Of a stretch of 64,000 bases of DNA, positions 1 to 9,336 are shown one piece after another; position 1 is the first letter of the stretch, and each line of letters opens with the position of its first letter. The notes under the pieces were generated by a model. That model searched no databases. It was not told the origin of the DNA and saw only the letters and a list, made by a program, of their open reading frames with translations. A program made the translations under genes and the position numbers. Source of the DNA: Polyangiaceae bacterium (GTDB taxonomy: Bacteria; Myxococcota_A; Polyangia; Polyangiales; Polyangiaceae); contig JADLFU010000183.1 in assembly GCA_020849655.1 (NCBI GenBank), forward strand, positions 18,319-82,318, in the 5' to 3' direction.

Positions 1-1
1 C

Positions 2-1315
2 AAGATCGCGTCACAAGCGATGAAGAGTGACGCCGTGCGCGCGCGCGTCGTCCCCTGCGCTCCCGGCGGCCCAGGCGACGCGGCGTGCGCGGAGAAGCTG
101 GCGTCGTCGCTCGGGCTGCGCCTCTGGCGGCGGCCGCTGTCGGCGGACGAGGTCGCCTCCGTCCGCGATCTCACGCTGAAGGCCGCCGCCGTGCTGGGCG
201 ACTTCTACAAGGGCGCGGAGCTGGGGATCGCGCGGCTGCTGCAGTCTCCGTACTTCTTGTTTCGCGTCGGGCTCGGCGAGCAGATCGACGGCGCGCGGCG
301 GTACCCCGCGTACGAGCTCGCGGCCCGGCTGTCGTACTTCCTGTGGAACACGACCCCGGACGACGAATTGCTCGGCGCCGCCGCGAACGGCGCGCTGTCG
401 ACCGAGGCCGGGCTGCGGGAGCAGGCGGAGCGGCTGCTCGCTTCGCCGCGCGCGCGGATCGGGCTCCGATCGTTCGTCACGCAGTGGCTCGGCCTCGGCG
501 ACCTCGATCAGCTCTCGAAGGATCCGACGCTGTTCACCTACTACACCCCCGATCTCGGGCCGATGGCCCGCGAGGAGACGCTGAGGTTGTTCGAGCGCGT
601 CGCGTTCGACGAGCGGGGTGACTTTCGTGACGTGTTCACCACCCGTCGCACCTCGGTGAACCCCAAGCTCGCGTCGATGTATGAGGTGCCCGCGCCCACG
701 CGCGACGGGTTCGGGGAGGTCGAGCTGCCGTGGGACGGCCCGCGGGCGGGGCTGCTCGGGCACATCAGCCTGCTCGCACAGTACGCGCACCCGGTGTCCT
801 CGTCGGCCACGCTGCGCGGCAAGTTCATCCGCGGGCGCCTCTTGTGCGGCGAGATCCCGCCTCCTCCGGTCAACGTCAACACCGCGCTGCCGGAGCCCTC
901 CGGCACGACACGCACGCTGCGCGAGCGCGTCGCCGAGCACCTGACGGATCCAGGCTGCCGCGCCTGTCACTTTCGCATGGATCCGATCGGGCTCGGCCTC
1001 GAGAACTTCGACGGGATAGGGCGCTACCGCCGCGACGATCACGGCGAGCGGATCGATCCCTCCGGGGACGTCGACGGCGCGCGGTTCGCGGACGCGCGTG
1101 GCCTCGGGCAGGCGCTGCGCGACGATCCGAGGACGACCCGCTGCGTCTCCGCGTACATGTACCGCTACGCGACCGGCTTCCTCGAGGCGTACCAGGAGGA
1201 GCCCACCATCGACGCCGTCGACTACGCGTTTCGCGCCTCGGGCCACAGGCTCGACCAGCTGATGCTGGCGATCGCCCTCACCCCTGCGTTTCGCCTCTCG
1301 GGAGACCCACAGTGA
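2..1315 (+). CDS. DUF1592/DUF1588/DUF1585 protein, 5' end outside window
   Basis: This is the C-terminal part of a planctomycete-cytochrome-C-like protein of the DUF1587-DUF1592-DUF1588-DUF1585 family. The frame is open back to the window edge and the N-terminal DUF1587 region is missing, so the ATG at 20 is probably internal. The first residues (RLWRRPLSADEV) match the conserved start of the segment that precedes DUF1592. DUF1588 is marked by CRACHFRMDPIGLGLENFD, which holds a CxxCH haem-c-like motif. DUF1585 ends the protein (AYMYRYATGFL). The stop overlaps the start of the next gene (GTGA), as expected for the usual DUF1592-DUF1552 pair. Family function is unknown; electron transfer in the envelope is an inference. 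Confidence 0.9.
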   Translation, partial: KIASQAMKSDAVRARVVPCAPGGPGDAACAEKLASSLGLRLWRRPLSADEVASVRDLTLKAAAVLGDFYKGAELGIARLLQSPYFLFRVGLGEQIDGARRYPAYELAARLSYFLWNTTPDDELLGAAANGALSTEAGLREQAERLLASPRARIGLRSFVTQWLGLGDLDQLSKDPTLFTYYTPDLGPMAREETLRLFERVAFDERGDFRDVFTTRRTSVNPKLASMYEVPAPTRDGFGEVELPWDGPRAGLLGHISLLAQYAHPVSSSATLRGKFIRGRLLCGEIPPPPVNVNTALPEPSGTTRTLRERVAEHLTDPGCRACHFRMDPIGLGLENFDGIGRYRRDDHGERIDPSGDVDGARFADARGLGQALRDDPRTTRCVSAYMYRYATGFLEAYQEEPTIDAVDYAFRASGHRLDQLMLAIALTPAFRLSGDPQ

Positions 1316-2646
1316 AGAAGCCCACCCTCTCTCGCCGCGCCGTCTTGCGCGGCGCGCTCGGCGGCGCCGCCGTCGCGATCGGCCTGCCGATGCTCGACGT
1401 GTTCCTCGACTCGTCGGGCGCCGCGCTCGCGGACGGCAGCCCGCTGCCGCGGCGCTTCGGGATCTTCTTCTGGGGCAACGGCGTCCTGCCTCCCCAGTGG
1501 AACCCGGCCACCACGGGCGCCGGCGACGAGTGGCAGCTCTCCCCGCTGCTGCTGCCGCTCGAGCGCCACAAGAAGAAGCTGACGGTGGTGTCAGGCATGC
1601 AAGTGAAGACCGGCAATTCCGTCCCCCACAAGTCGGGCCCGGCCGGCCTCCTGTCGGGGACGACCGTGCAGCAGGGCGGGGACGAGTCGTTCGGCGGGCC
1701 CACCATCGACCAGACCATCGCCGAGCAGCTGGGCGCGCCGACGCGGTTCCGCACGCTGGAGACGGCGGCGTGGCGCGGCACCGGGACGCTGTCGTACACC
1801 GGCGTGCACGCGTCGAACCCCGCCGAGTTCTCGCCGCGGGGGCTGTTCGACCGGCTGTTCGGCGACGGCTTCGTGGAGCCCGGATCGAGCGCGAAGGCCG
1901 ATCCGAAGATCGCGCTGCGGCGCAGCGTGCTCGACGCGGTCGGCGACGACGTCGGGCGGCTGTCGTCGCGCCTCGGGAAGGTCGACCAGGCGCGCCTCGA
2001 CAAGCACCTCTCTGGCATCCGCCAGCTCGAGCAGCAGCTGCAGAAGCTCGAGGAGAACCCGCCGAACCTCGCCGCCTGCAAGGCCCCCGCGCAGCCGCTC
2101 GACGACTACCCCGACACCGACGGTCGCCAGCCGCTCGCGGAGGTCTCCCGCGCGATGGCCGCCATCCTCGCGATGTCGCTCGCGTGCGACCAGACGCGGG
2201 TGTTCTCGCACTGGTTCAGCTACCCGGTGAACAACCTCCTGTATCCGGGGGTCTCCGCCGGGCACCACCAGCTCACCCACGACGAGCCGGGCGATCAGCC
2301 GCAGGTGGCGAAGATCCTCGGGTACGTGATGACGGAGCTCGCGGCGTTCCTCGACGCGCTCGACGGGGTAGAGGAGGGAGATGGCACGCTGCTCGACCAC
2401 CTCGTGCTCCTGGCGACCAGCGACGTCTCCTACGGGCGCACCCACTCGCTCGACGACTACCCCATCCTTCTCGCCGGCTCGTGCGGCGGGAAGCTGAAGA
2501 CAGGGCTCCACTACCGGAGCCCCGCGAGCGAGAACGCCGGCAAGGTGATCGTCTCGCTCGCCCGCGCCATGGACGTGTCGCTCGCGAGCTTCGGCAGCGG
2601 CGACGCGAAGACCAGCGACAGCCTGTCCGCCATCGAGGCCACGTGA
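1312..2646 (+). CDS. DUF1552 family protein with Tat signal
   Basis: A 444-residue protein starting with GTG inside the stop of the preceding DUF1592 gene, so the two are translationally coupled. The N-terminus carries a twin-arginine-like signal (SRRAVLRG followed by a hydrophobic stretch ending near ALADG), which implies export in a folded state. The body contains the DUF1552 hallmarks, including FGIFFWGNGVLPPQW near residue 50 and the SGPAGLLSGT segment. DUF1552 proteins are almost always encoded next to DUF1592 proteins in planctomycetes, acidobacteria and myxobacteria. No reaction is established. The family identity is firm and the function unknown. Confidence 0.9.
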   Translation: MKKPTLSRRAVLRGALGGAAVAIGLPMLDVFLDSSGAALADGSPLPRRFGIFFWGNGVLPPQWNPATTGAGDEWQLSPLLLPLERHKKKLTVVSGMQVKTGNSVPHKSGPAGLLSGTTVQQGGDESFGGPTIDQTIAEQLGAPTRFRTLETAAWRGTGTLSYTGVHASNPAEFSPRGLFDRLFGDGFVEPGSSAKADPKIALRRSVLDAVGDDVGRLSSRLGKVDQARLDKHLSGIRQLEQQLQKLEENPPNLAACKAPAQPLDDYPDTDGRQPLAEVSRAMAAILAMSLACDQTRVFSHWFSYPVNNLLYPGVSAGHHQLTHDEPGDQPQVAKILGYVMTELAAFLDALDGVEEGDGTLLDHLVLLATSDVSYGRTHSLDDYPILLAGSCGGKLKTGLHYRSPASENAGKVIVSLARAMDVSLASFGSGDAKTSDSLSAIEAT

Positions 2647-3509
2647 GGCGGGTCTGCGGCCTGTTGCTCGCGCTCGCGCTCGCGGGCTGCGCAGGCGGGG
2701 AGCTCGACGAGCCGGCCGGCCCGCCGGGGCCCGTGCCCACCGATACGCGAACGCGGGGGTACGTGGTGACGACGCTCGGCTTCACTCGTCAGACGCAGCC
2801 GGGCGTGCGCGAGGGGTTCGATCTCGACGGGCGCGAGAGCGACGGCTCCGACGAGGCCACGTGCTTCAAGGCGGACGCCACCGATCCCGACGGACGGGTG
2901 GGCATCGACAACGAGCTGTCAGGGATCATCCCGACGGTGGACGGGGTGTTTCAAGGCGCCGTCGACGGGCTCATCCAGAGCTCCCTGCGCGATGGACAGC
3001 TGGTGCTGACGTACGAGCTGCGCGGCGTCGACTCCCTCGTCGACGATCCGGAGGTCGAGTTCGTGTTCCAGGTCGGTCAGAAGGCCCACCCCAGCCTCGG
3101 CACCGACGGCGTCATCGAGGCGTACCAGACCTTCGATCCCGATCCCGCGAGCCCGGCGAACAGCACGCGGAGGGGCCGCATCGAGGCGGGTGTGCTGTAC
3201 GTCGGTCCGCTGACGCTGGCCTTGCCGATCGCCATCTTCGACGTGTCGTTCGTCTTGCACCTGCAGGACGCGCAGTTTCGCGCCGCCGTCGCCGAGGACG
3301 GCAGCATCGACGGCCTGCTCGGCGGCGGCATCATCGTGCAGGAGCTCCTGGACGGCGTGAAGCAGGGTGCCGGCGTCGAGCAGAACCTCCCGATGATCAG
3401 GCTCGCGATGAACGCCTCGGCCGATCTGGCGCCGGACGCCGACGGCGTGTGCCGTCAGCTGTCCGCCGCGCTGTCGTTCCGCTCGAGGCCCGCCTTCGTC
3501 CGCTGGTAG
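2643..3509 (+). CDS. Hypothetical lipoprotein of the DUF1592/DUF1552 operon
   Basis: A 288-residue lipoprotein. The GTG start overlaps the DUF1552 stop by four bases. The N-terminus is a lipoprotein signal with lipobox LAGC (Cys about residue 17). The mature part has no domain I recognise; it alternates acidic and hydrophobic stretches suggestive of beta structure. It ends with TAG at 3507-3509, thirteen bases before the end of the convergent FadL-like gene if that gene stops at its TTA. Cotranscription with the two upstream genes suggests it belongs to the same envelope complex, which is an inference from spacing only. Confidence 0.8.
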   Translation: MRRVCGLLLALALAGCAGGELDEPAGPPGPVPTDTRTRGYVVTTLGFTRQTQPGVREGFDLDGRESDGSDEATCFKADATDPDGRVGIDNELSGIIPTVDGVFQGAVDGLIQSSLRDGQLVLTYELRGVDSLVDDPEVEFVFQVGQKAHPSLGTDGVIEAYQTFDPDPASPANSTRRGRIEAGVLYVGPLTLALPIAIFDVSFVLHLQDAQFRAAVAEDGSIDGLLGGGIIVQELLDGVKQGAGVEQNLPMIRLAMNASADLAPDADGVCRQLSAALSFRSRPAFVRW

Positions 3510-3522
3510 CGGGCGGCGCTCG

Positions 3523-5073
3523 TAAGAACCGGTAGACGCCGCCGATCGAGAACACGTCGATCGACTGCGTGAGCTTGCCGCCGTTGACGCCGTACGGAGA
3601 GCGGAACTCCTGATCGCTGTCGGTGACGGTGCGGCCCGCGACGAGGCCGCGGATCTGGCCGTTGCCGTGGTTGTCGACGCTGCCGACCATCACGTGCTGG
3701 TAGCCGGCCTGGATGTCGACGGGCCCCGCGCGGAACGTCCCGCCGACCGTGAGGCCGATGCGCTGGCTCGGCACGAAGTCCATGTGCAGGTACTCCTCGC
3801 GCACCGCCGAGGTCTGGAACCACGCGCCCGCCCGCACCGCGAGCTTCGCGGGGAGGATGACGTAGTCGCCGCCGAGCCGCGCGCCGTACGAGTCCTTCCA
3901 GCGGTGCGGGACGTCGGCGTTCACCGGGACGTCGGCCGTGATGCCCGGCCCGTTGACCACGGTGTTCGGCGCGAAGCGCAGCTCGAGATCCGTGAATTGG
4001 CTGTCGTGCGCCCACTCGAGGTCGAGCTCGACATCGAACACCTCCTCCTTCAGCGGATCCTTGCGGCCGGTGGGCGTGACGCCGTCGCGGCGCTTGTAGT
4101 AGCGCACGCCGACCCTGGCTTCCATCGGCTGCGGGACGTTCGCGTCCGTCTGGCCCGCCGGGGTCTTGTTGGCGACCTTGTCGCCCGAGGGGTTGGCGAC
4201 GTCCGGGTTGGAGCGCACGACCGTGATGTCGGCGGCGCCCTTCGCGCGGACGGAGTCTGACCAGTGGAACCAGGCGGCGAAGTCGAAGCGATCGTCGAGC
4301 GTGTACATGCTCGACAGCACGATCCCGGGGACGAAGTAGTCCTTCGCCGACACCGCGGCGGTCGCGTCCATGCCGGCCGAGTCACGGATGGTGCCGTCCG
4401 GGTTGCGCTTCTGGGTGTCGCTCGACTGGCCCATCGAGACGTTGCCGAACTTCAGCATCGCCACGCCCCAGATGAAGGACGCGCCGACGCGGAGGTTCGG
4501 CGCGATCTCGTAGCCGACCGCGAATTGCGGCCAGATGATCTTCGCGTCCTTCTCGGTGAGGACGTAGCGGGTGCCCGACGGCGCCTTGATCGACGCGCCG
4601 TCCGACACGCGGTACCCGCCCGCCGTCTCGGGGAACTTGGCCTTGCCGATCGCCGACGGCCCGAGCACCGCGACGCCGATGCCGAGCTTGTCCGTGACGC
4701 GGTACTGGAAGGCGATCTGCGGGTTGGGGAACAGCTCGGGATCGCTGCACACCTTGCCGTAGCGGTACGTCGTCGACTGCGAGCCGGAGCCCACGTAGGC
4801 CGGGCCGCCGCCGGGGCTCTGGCGCTGGAAACAGGTGTTCGCCTTGAAGAGGTTGACAGTGACGGACGCGCCGCTGCCGTTGCGCGAGAGCGCGGCGGGG
4901 TTGTAGAACGTCGCCAGGGGGTCGGACGCGCGGGCGAGCCACGCGGAGCCGCGGGCCATCTGTTCGGTGCCGTTGCCCGGCGTCTCGAAGCCGTTGGCGA
5001 GCGCGGCGGTGGTGAGGGTCAGGGTCGCGAGCGCGGCCGCGGACGAGGCTGTGAGGTGGTGGGTTCGGCGCAT
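3523..5073 (-). CDS. FadL/OmpP1/TodX-type outer membrane transporter, ends at TTA
   Basis: A FadL-family beta-barrel for long-chain fatty acid or hydrophobic solute uptake. After a signal peptide the mature N-terminus has GFETPGNGTEQMARG and ASDPLATFYNPAALSR, the family's plug motif. The barrel finishes with FSIGGVYRF, a normal outer-membrane C-terminal aromatic signal, at residue 516. The next codon is TTA (3525-3523). In the standard code the frame continues 41 more Arg-rich residues to TGA at 3397-3399, antisense to the convergent lipoprotein gene and burying the terminal Phe that BAM needs. I therefore end the gene at the TTA (see findings). Family call is firm; the end is an interpretation. 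Confidence 0.85.
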
Positions 5074-5083
5074 GGGTGGTGTC

Positions 5084-6736
5084 TCAGTCCTTCACTGGGC
5101 TGGCCTTCAGGGCGGCCTTGCCCTCTTTCACGTACACGGTGAACTTGACGCGCTTGCAGCCGTGGCGCGCGACCAGCGCGTCGCGGTTCTTGACGAGCGT
5201 CTGACGAAACTTGTCGAATGTGAGGTTGTCCGTGGGCTCGCCGTTGGAGCGCTTCAGCTTCACGAACTCGTCGAACACCTGGGGCCAGTCGGCGGTGTCG
5301 TCGTCGATGGCCTTGTGCTCACCGGTCGCGAGCGCCATCACCTCCTGCGGGATCTTGCTGACGACCGTGGAGTCGTCCTCCGGCTCCACGGGCGGCTGCG
5401 GGGCGCTCGGGCGCGCGGGCGGCTTCGGCGGGCCGGGCCTGCGCGGCGGCGGCTTTGGCGCCTCCGCCGGGGGCGCGGTGAGCGACATCATGTCGATCGA
5501 CGCGGAGGGGGCGTCCTGAGGGAAGGAGAAGGCGCTCATCGACGGCTGCTGCGGGAGCGGGCCGAGCACGCTCTCGAGGTCGGCGGCCTTCCTGGTGCCG
5601 CCGCCCTTCACCGCGATCTTCTCGACGCCGTCGTTGAGGTCGGCCGCGATCTTCCGGTAGACCGAGAAGAACTTGCTCGGCGCCATCGTGTCGACCTCGC
5701 CCTTCGCGAAGCGCGCGGCCTCGTTGCGGAACTTCATCAGCGGGCGCGTGTGCTCGATGAAGGAGAACAGGAGGCCGAGCAGCGCGACGGCCAGGCCGGC
5801 GCCGACGACGACCGGGTAGCTGACGGACTTCTTGTCGAGATCGTCGGCCTTCTGCACGAAGGCGAGCGGGCCGCCGAGCAGCGAGGCCGAGCGTCCGACC
5901 GCGTACCCGGCCCCGAGCGGCCACGACTCGCCGGGGATGCGCGCGTACATCACGCCGAGGTTCCCGTGGAGGATGCGCGCCTCGGTGCGGCCCTTCGTCT
6001 TGTAGCTCTCGTCGGCCGCGAGCCCGGAGAGGTCGCTCGTGATGGCGTCGAGCTGGCCCGCGTCGAAGCCCTCGGGGGCGGCGGCGGAGACGCGCGTGTT
6101 GGCGGCGTAGAAGGCGACGGCGGCGCCCGTGCGCTTCGACAGCTCGCGCGCGTAGGAGTCGTCGAAGATGCGCGCGCCGACGATGGCGCCGGCGGGCGCC
6201 TGGGAGGGATCGGTCTCGACCGGCCGCGCGACCACCTTGTAGATGCGCCCGTCGAGCACCCACGTGTCGTCGCGCACCCAGCCGTGCAGGGCGTCCGCGA
6301 CGAGCGGGTAGCCGCCGAGCTCGAAGTCGGCGTTGCCAGCGACCTGATCGAAGCCCACCTGCGCGACGACGCGGCCGTACTGATCGACCGCGAAGAGCGC
6401 GGTGAACTTCAGGTCGGCCGGCAGCTTGTCGTCGACGCTCCGGAGGAGCTTCTTCGCCTTGTCGTGCGCCTCCGCCGGGAGCTTGTCGGGCGACGCGGTG
6501 GCCTTCGAGAGCGCCGCGCCGAGCTCGGCGTCGAGCGCGAAGTTGATGAGCGCCGAGGAGCGCTTGCGCGCGTCGTCCTTCATGTACCAGGAGACGACCT
6601 GCGCGTCGCCGTTGAGCCCCTCGCTCATCACGCGCTTCGCGGCGCGGTCGTACATCGACGTGCCCACGTACAGCGCGAACACGAGGAACGCCGTCGCGAT
6701 GCCGAGGACGACGTACCAGAGCCGGGACGCGATCAC
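5084..6736 (-). CDS. MXAN_5187-like membrane protein
   Basis: A 550-residue protein. It has one N-terminal membrane helix (about residues 6-26), a periplasmic region of about 280 residues that looks like a single-Cache or CHASE-type sensor, a second helix near 305-327, a short HAMP-like helical stretch, a Pro-rich linker and a C-terminal domain of about 65 residues. That domain (FDEFVKLKRSNGEPT ... HGCKRVKFTVYVKEGKAALK) matches what I recall of the MXAN_5187 C-terminal domain, found mainly in myxobacteria. There is no kinase, cyclase or methyl-accepting domain, so output is unknown. GTG start overlaps the stop of the upstream cupredoxin-like gene by four bases; the longer frame upstream is antisense noise. 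Confidence 0.8.
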   Translation of the reverse strand: MIASRLWYVVLGIATAFLVFALYVGTSMYDRAAKRVMSEGLNGDAQVVSWYMKDDARKRSSALINFALDAELGAALSKATASPDKLPAEAHDKAKKLLRSVDDKLPADLKFTALFAVDQYGRVVAQVGFDQVAGNADFELGGYPLVADALHGWVRDDTWVLDGRIYKVVARPVETDPSQAPAGAIVGARIFDDSYARELSKRTGAAVAFYAANTRVSAAAPEGFDAGQLDAITSDLSGLAADESYKTKGRTEARILHGNLGVMYARIPGESWPLGAGYAVGRSASLLGGPLAFVQKADDLDKKSVSYPVVVGAGLAVALLGLLFSFIEHTRPLMKFRNEAARFAKGEVDTMAPSKFFSVYRKIAADLNDGVEKIAVKGGGTRKAADLESVLGPLPQQPSMSAFSFPQDAPSASIDMMSLTAPPAEAPKPPPRRPGPPKPPARPSAPQPPVEPEDDSTVVSKIPQEVMALATGEHKAIDDDTADWPQVFDEFVKLKRSNGEPTDNLTFDKFRQTLVKNRDALVARHGCKRVKFTVYVKEGKAALKASPVKD

Positions 6737-7476
6737 TTTCCCTTCTCCTTCGGCTCGTCCGCGATGACGAGCGCCTCGCGGAGATCGAGGTTGCCCGTCG
6801 CCCGCACGTTGACCTGCAGCGGCTTGCCGGACGGCTCGCCGTTGAAATAGGCGCGCAGCGTGTACTCGCCCTCCGGCAGGTTGCCGAACGTGAACGAGCC
6901 GTCGCGGCCCGGGTAGGCGATCCCGGCGACCTTCGGATCGACCACGATCCACGACCGGACGCTGGGGGCCAGCTCGTCGCGCAGCTCGTACTTGCCGGGC
7001 GCCGGGGCCTTCCACTGCCGCACGGCGCCGCTCTTCATCTCGGCGGCCTGGAAGGATCCCTGCCCGACAAGGTAAGGTTTGTGTGGAAAGGGATCGCGGT
7101 TCTGGAACTCGATCGAGGCGCCGGGCGGAACGACCAGCGTCACCGGGGAGGTGCGGCCGCCGGTGATCTTGAAGGCGATGGCGCCGGTCGACGGGGGGGC
7201 GTTGTTCGCGCCGATGGCGGCGATGCACACCTCCTTCGGCGCGTGCGCGAAGAGCGTGCGGAACTCGGCCTTCACGGTCGGGGACGGCTCACGCCACGTG
7301 AAGCGGTTCGCGCTCGCGTCCTTCGCCTCGCTCCAGACGGGGTTCAGCAGGCGCTGCGCGCCCGTCACCTTGCCCTTGACCGATCCGGGCAGCGCGGTCG
7401 CGGGCGCCAGCAAGAGCACCCCCGCCACCACCGCCGGAAGACCCCAAGCACGCCCTGCCGCTGGTCGAGTCCACAT
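6733..7476 (-). CDS. Exported cupredoxin-like/carboxypeptidase-regulatory-like protein
   Basis: A 247-residue exported protein. I start it at ATG 7476, which places a signal peptide (basic MWTRPAAGR, then a hydrophobic core ending ATALPG) at the N-terminus; the longer frame has no such signal. The middle resembles a plastocyanin/methylamine-utilisation fold, with IEFQNRDPFPHKPY the counterpart of the copper-site loop, though a full His-Cys-His-Met set is not obvious. The C-terminal part (GSFTFGNLPEGEYTLRAYF) is a carboxypeptidase-regulatory-like beta domain. It is coupled to the MXAN_5187-like gene through a GTGA overlap and probably works with it at the periplasmic face. Confidence 0.75.
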   Translation of the reverse strand: MWTRPAAGRAWGLPAVVAGVLLLAPATALPGSVKGKVTGAQRLLNPVWSEAKDASANRFTWREPSPTVKAEFRTLFAHAPKEVCIAAIGANNAPPSTGAIAFKITGGRTSPVTLVVPPGASIEFQNRDPFPHKPYLVGQGSFQAAEMKSGAVRQWKAPAPGKYELRDELAPSVRSWIVVDPKVAGIAYPGRDGSFTFGNLPEGEYTLRAYFNGEPSGKPLQVNVRATGNLDLREALVIADEPKEKGK

Positions 7477-7582
7477 GCGAGCGGTGGACGTTACACACTC
7501 GCGCGAAGGAGTGTAAACCGAGGCCGATCGAGGCGGAATCATCCGTCCGAGACGGAAGCCTCGTGGTAGTCAGGCGCCCGTG

Positions 7583-7975
7583 ATGCGCGGCGCTGCCCTC
7601 TCTCGCGGGCTCGGTGTGGCCCTCGCGGTCGGCGTGGTCGCGGGGGACGCTCGCGCGGACGACGAGTGGCTCGGGCGCGACAAGCGGCTGCACTTCGGCG
7701 CGTCCGCGGTCGTCGCCGCGGGTGGGTACGGCGCCGCGTCCGTCTGGACGACGTCGCGCGGAGCGCGGGCCCTCGCGGGCGGCGGGCTCGCGCTCGCCGT
7801 GGGCGCCGCGAAGGAGGGCTGGGACGCGGCGGGGCGCGGCGATCCGTCGTGGAGAGATCTCGCGTGGGACGCGGCGGGCGCGGCGGTCGGCGTCGCCGTG
7901 GCGTGGGCGATCGATCTCGCGCTCCGGCCTGCCGCGCGCGCCCACGCCGACGCCCCGCTGGTCGTGCGATGGTGA
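7583..7975 (+). CDS. YfiM/DUF2279-like exported protein
   Basis: A 130-residue protein. An N-terminal signal sequence runs to about ARADD. The motif DKRLHFGASAVV near residue 33 and the later AAKEGWDAAGRGDPSWRDL are the two conserved blocks of the DUF2279 (YfiM) family, small envelope proteins of unknown role. A GTG lies one codon before the ATG I chose. The stop overlaps the ATG of the downstream XPB-type helicase by seven bases, so the genes are probably cotranscribed although no functional link is known. Confidence 0.7.
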   Translation: MRGAALSRGLGVALAVGVVAGDARADDEWLGRDKRLHFGASAVVAAGGYGAASVWTTSRGARALAGGGLALAVGAAKEGWDAAGRGDPSWRDLAWDAAGAAVGVAVAWAIDLALRPAARAHADAPLVVRW

Positions 7976-9336
7976 GGCCCGAGGTCCGCTGGCTCCAGGG
8001 CACGATCGACGTCGTCGGGCTCGACGAGGGCGCCGTGCTGCCGCCGGGCTTCGCGTGGGACGCGCGGACGGGATCCCACCGCGCCCCCGCGTTCGCGTAC
8101 CCGGCGCTCGTGTGGCAGCTGATCCGCGGCGGCGTCGCGTTCGACGACCGCGCGAAGGCGTACGAGGAGCTCCCCGCGGGCGCGCGCGAGCTGCCGCGCC
8201 TGCGAGACTACCAGGAGGCGGCGCTCGACGCGTGGGCCGCGGGCCGGGGTGGAGGGGTCGTGGTCCTGCCGACGGGGGCGGGCAAGACGCTGGTCGCCAT
8301 CGCCGCGATCTCGCAGCGGCGCCGCGCGACCCTCGTCGTCGCGCCGACGCTCGACCTCGTGCGGCAGTGGGCGACCCAGCTCGGGCGCGCGTTCGGCGGC
8401 GAGATCGGCGTGGTCGGCGGGGGCCACCACGACGTGCGCCCGATCACGGTGACGACCTACGAGTCCGCGCACCTGCACATGGGCAACTTCGGTCATCGGT
8501 TCGGGATGCTCGTGTTCGACGAGTGCCACCACCTCCCGAGCGACGCGTACGCGACGGCCGCGCGGATGTCGCTCGCGCCGTTTCGCCTCGGCCTCACCGC
8601 GACGCCCGAGCGCGCGGACGGGCGCGACGCGGAGCTCTCGCGGCTCATCGGACCCGTCGTGTACCGGCGCGACATCGTCGAGCTCTCGGGGGAGTTCCTC
8701 GCGGACTACGAGGCCGTGCGGGTGACCGTCCGGCTCACCGACGAGGAGCGCGCCCTCTACGAGCGCGAGCGCGGGATCTACCGCGCGTTCGTCTCGTCGC
8801 AGGGCATCCGCATGTCGTCGCCGTCCGGCTGGACGGACTTCGTCATCCAGTCGTCGCGCAGCGAGGAGGGGCGCCGCGCGATGCGGGCGTACGTGGCGCA
8901 GCGCCGCGTCGCGTTCTCGCCGCCGTCCAAGATCGAGCACGTCGGGCGCCTGCTCGCGCGGCACGCGGGCGAGCGCGCGATCGTCTTCACCGAGGACAAC
9001 GCGACCGCGTACGCCGTGTCGCGGAGGTTCCTCGTGCCGGTGATCACGCACCACACGAAGGTGCGCGAGCGCGCGGAGATCCTCGAGCGGTTCTCGGCGG
9101 GCACGTACGACGTCATCGCGACGTCCAAGGTGCTGAACGAGGGCGTCGACGTGCCGGACGCGAGCGTCGCCGTCGTGTCGAGCGGCTCCGGGTCCGTGCG
9201 CGAGCACGTGCAGCGGCTCGGGCGCATCCTGCGCAAGAAGGGCGACAAGCGCGCGACGCTCTACGAGCTCGTCTCCGAGGACACCGGCGAGACCTACACG
9301 AGCGAGCGCAGGAGGCAGCACAGTGCTTACCGCTGA
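7969..9336 (+). CDS. XPB/Ssl2-type superfamily 2 DNA helicase
   Basis: A 455-residue helicase of the RAD25/XPB family, the DNA translocase that opens DNA in nucleotide excision repair of archaea and eukaryotes. It has an N-terminal damage-recognition-like segment, Walker A PTGAGKT near residue 101, DECHH as motif II near 184, LGLTATPERADGRD as motif III, an RED-like thumb region, and a second RecA domain with ATSKVLNEGVDVP and QRLGRILRKKG (motif VI). ATG 7969 overlaps the preceding stop. The end overlaps the next gene, a Bax1 homologue, by 14 bases, reproducing the known archaeal XPB-Bax1 pairing. A role in DNA unwinding at lesions is inferred from family. Confidence 0.93.
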   Translation: MVRPEVRWLQGTIDVVGLDEGAVLPPGFAWDARTGSHRAPAFAYPALVWQLIRGGVAFDDRAKAYEELPAGARELPRLRDYQEAALDAWAAGRGGGVVVLPTGAGKTLVAIAAISQRRRATLVVAPTLDLVRQWATQLGRAFGGEIGVVGGGHHDVRPITVTTYESAHLHMGNFGHRFGMLVFDECHHLPSDAYATAARMSLAPFRLGLTATPERADGRDAELSRLIGPVVYRRDIVELSGEFLADYEAVRVTVRLTDEERALYERERGIYRAFVSSQGIRMSSPSGWTDFVIQSSRSEEGRRAMRAYVAQRRVAFSPPSKIEHVGRLLARHAGERAIVFTEDNATAYAVSRRFLVPVITHHTKVRERAEILERFSAGTYDVIATSKVLNEGVDVPDASVAVVSSGSGSVREHVQRLGRILRKKGDKRATLYELVSEDTGETYTSERRRQHSAYR

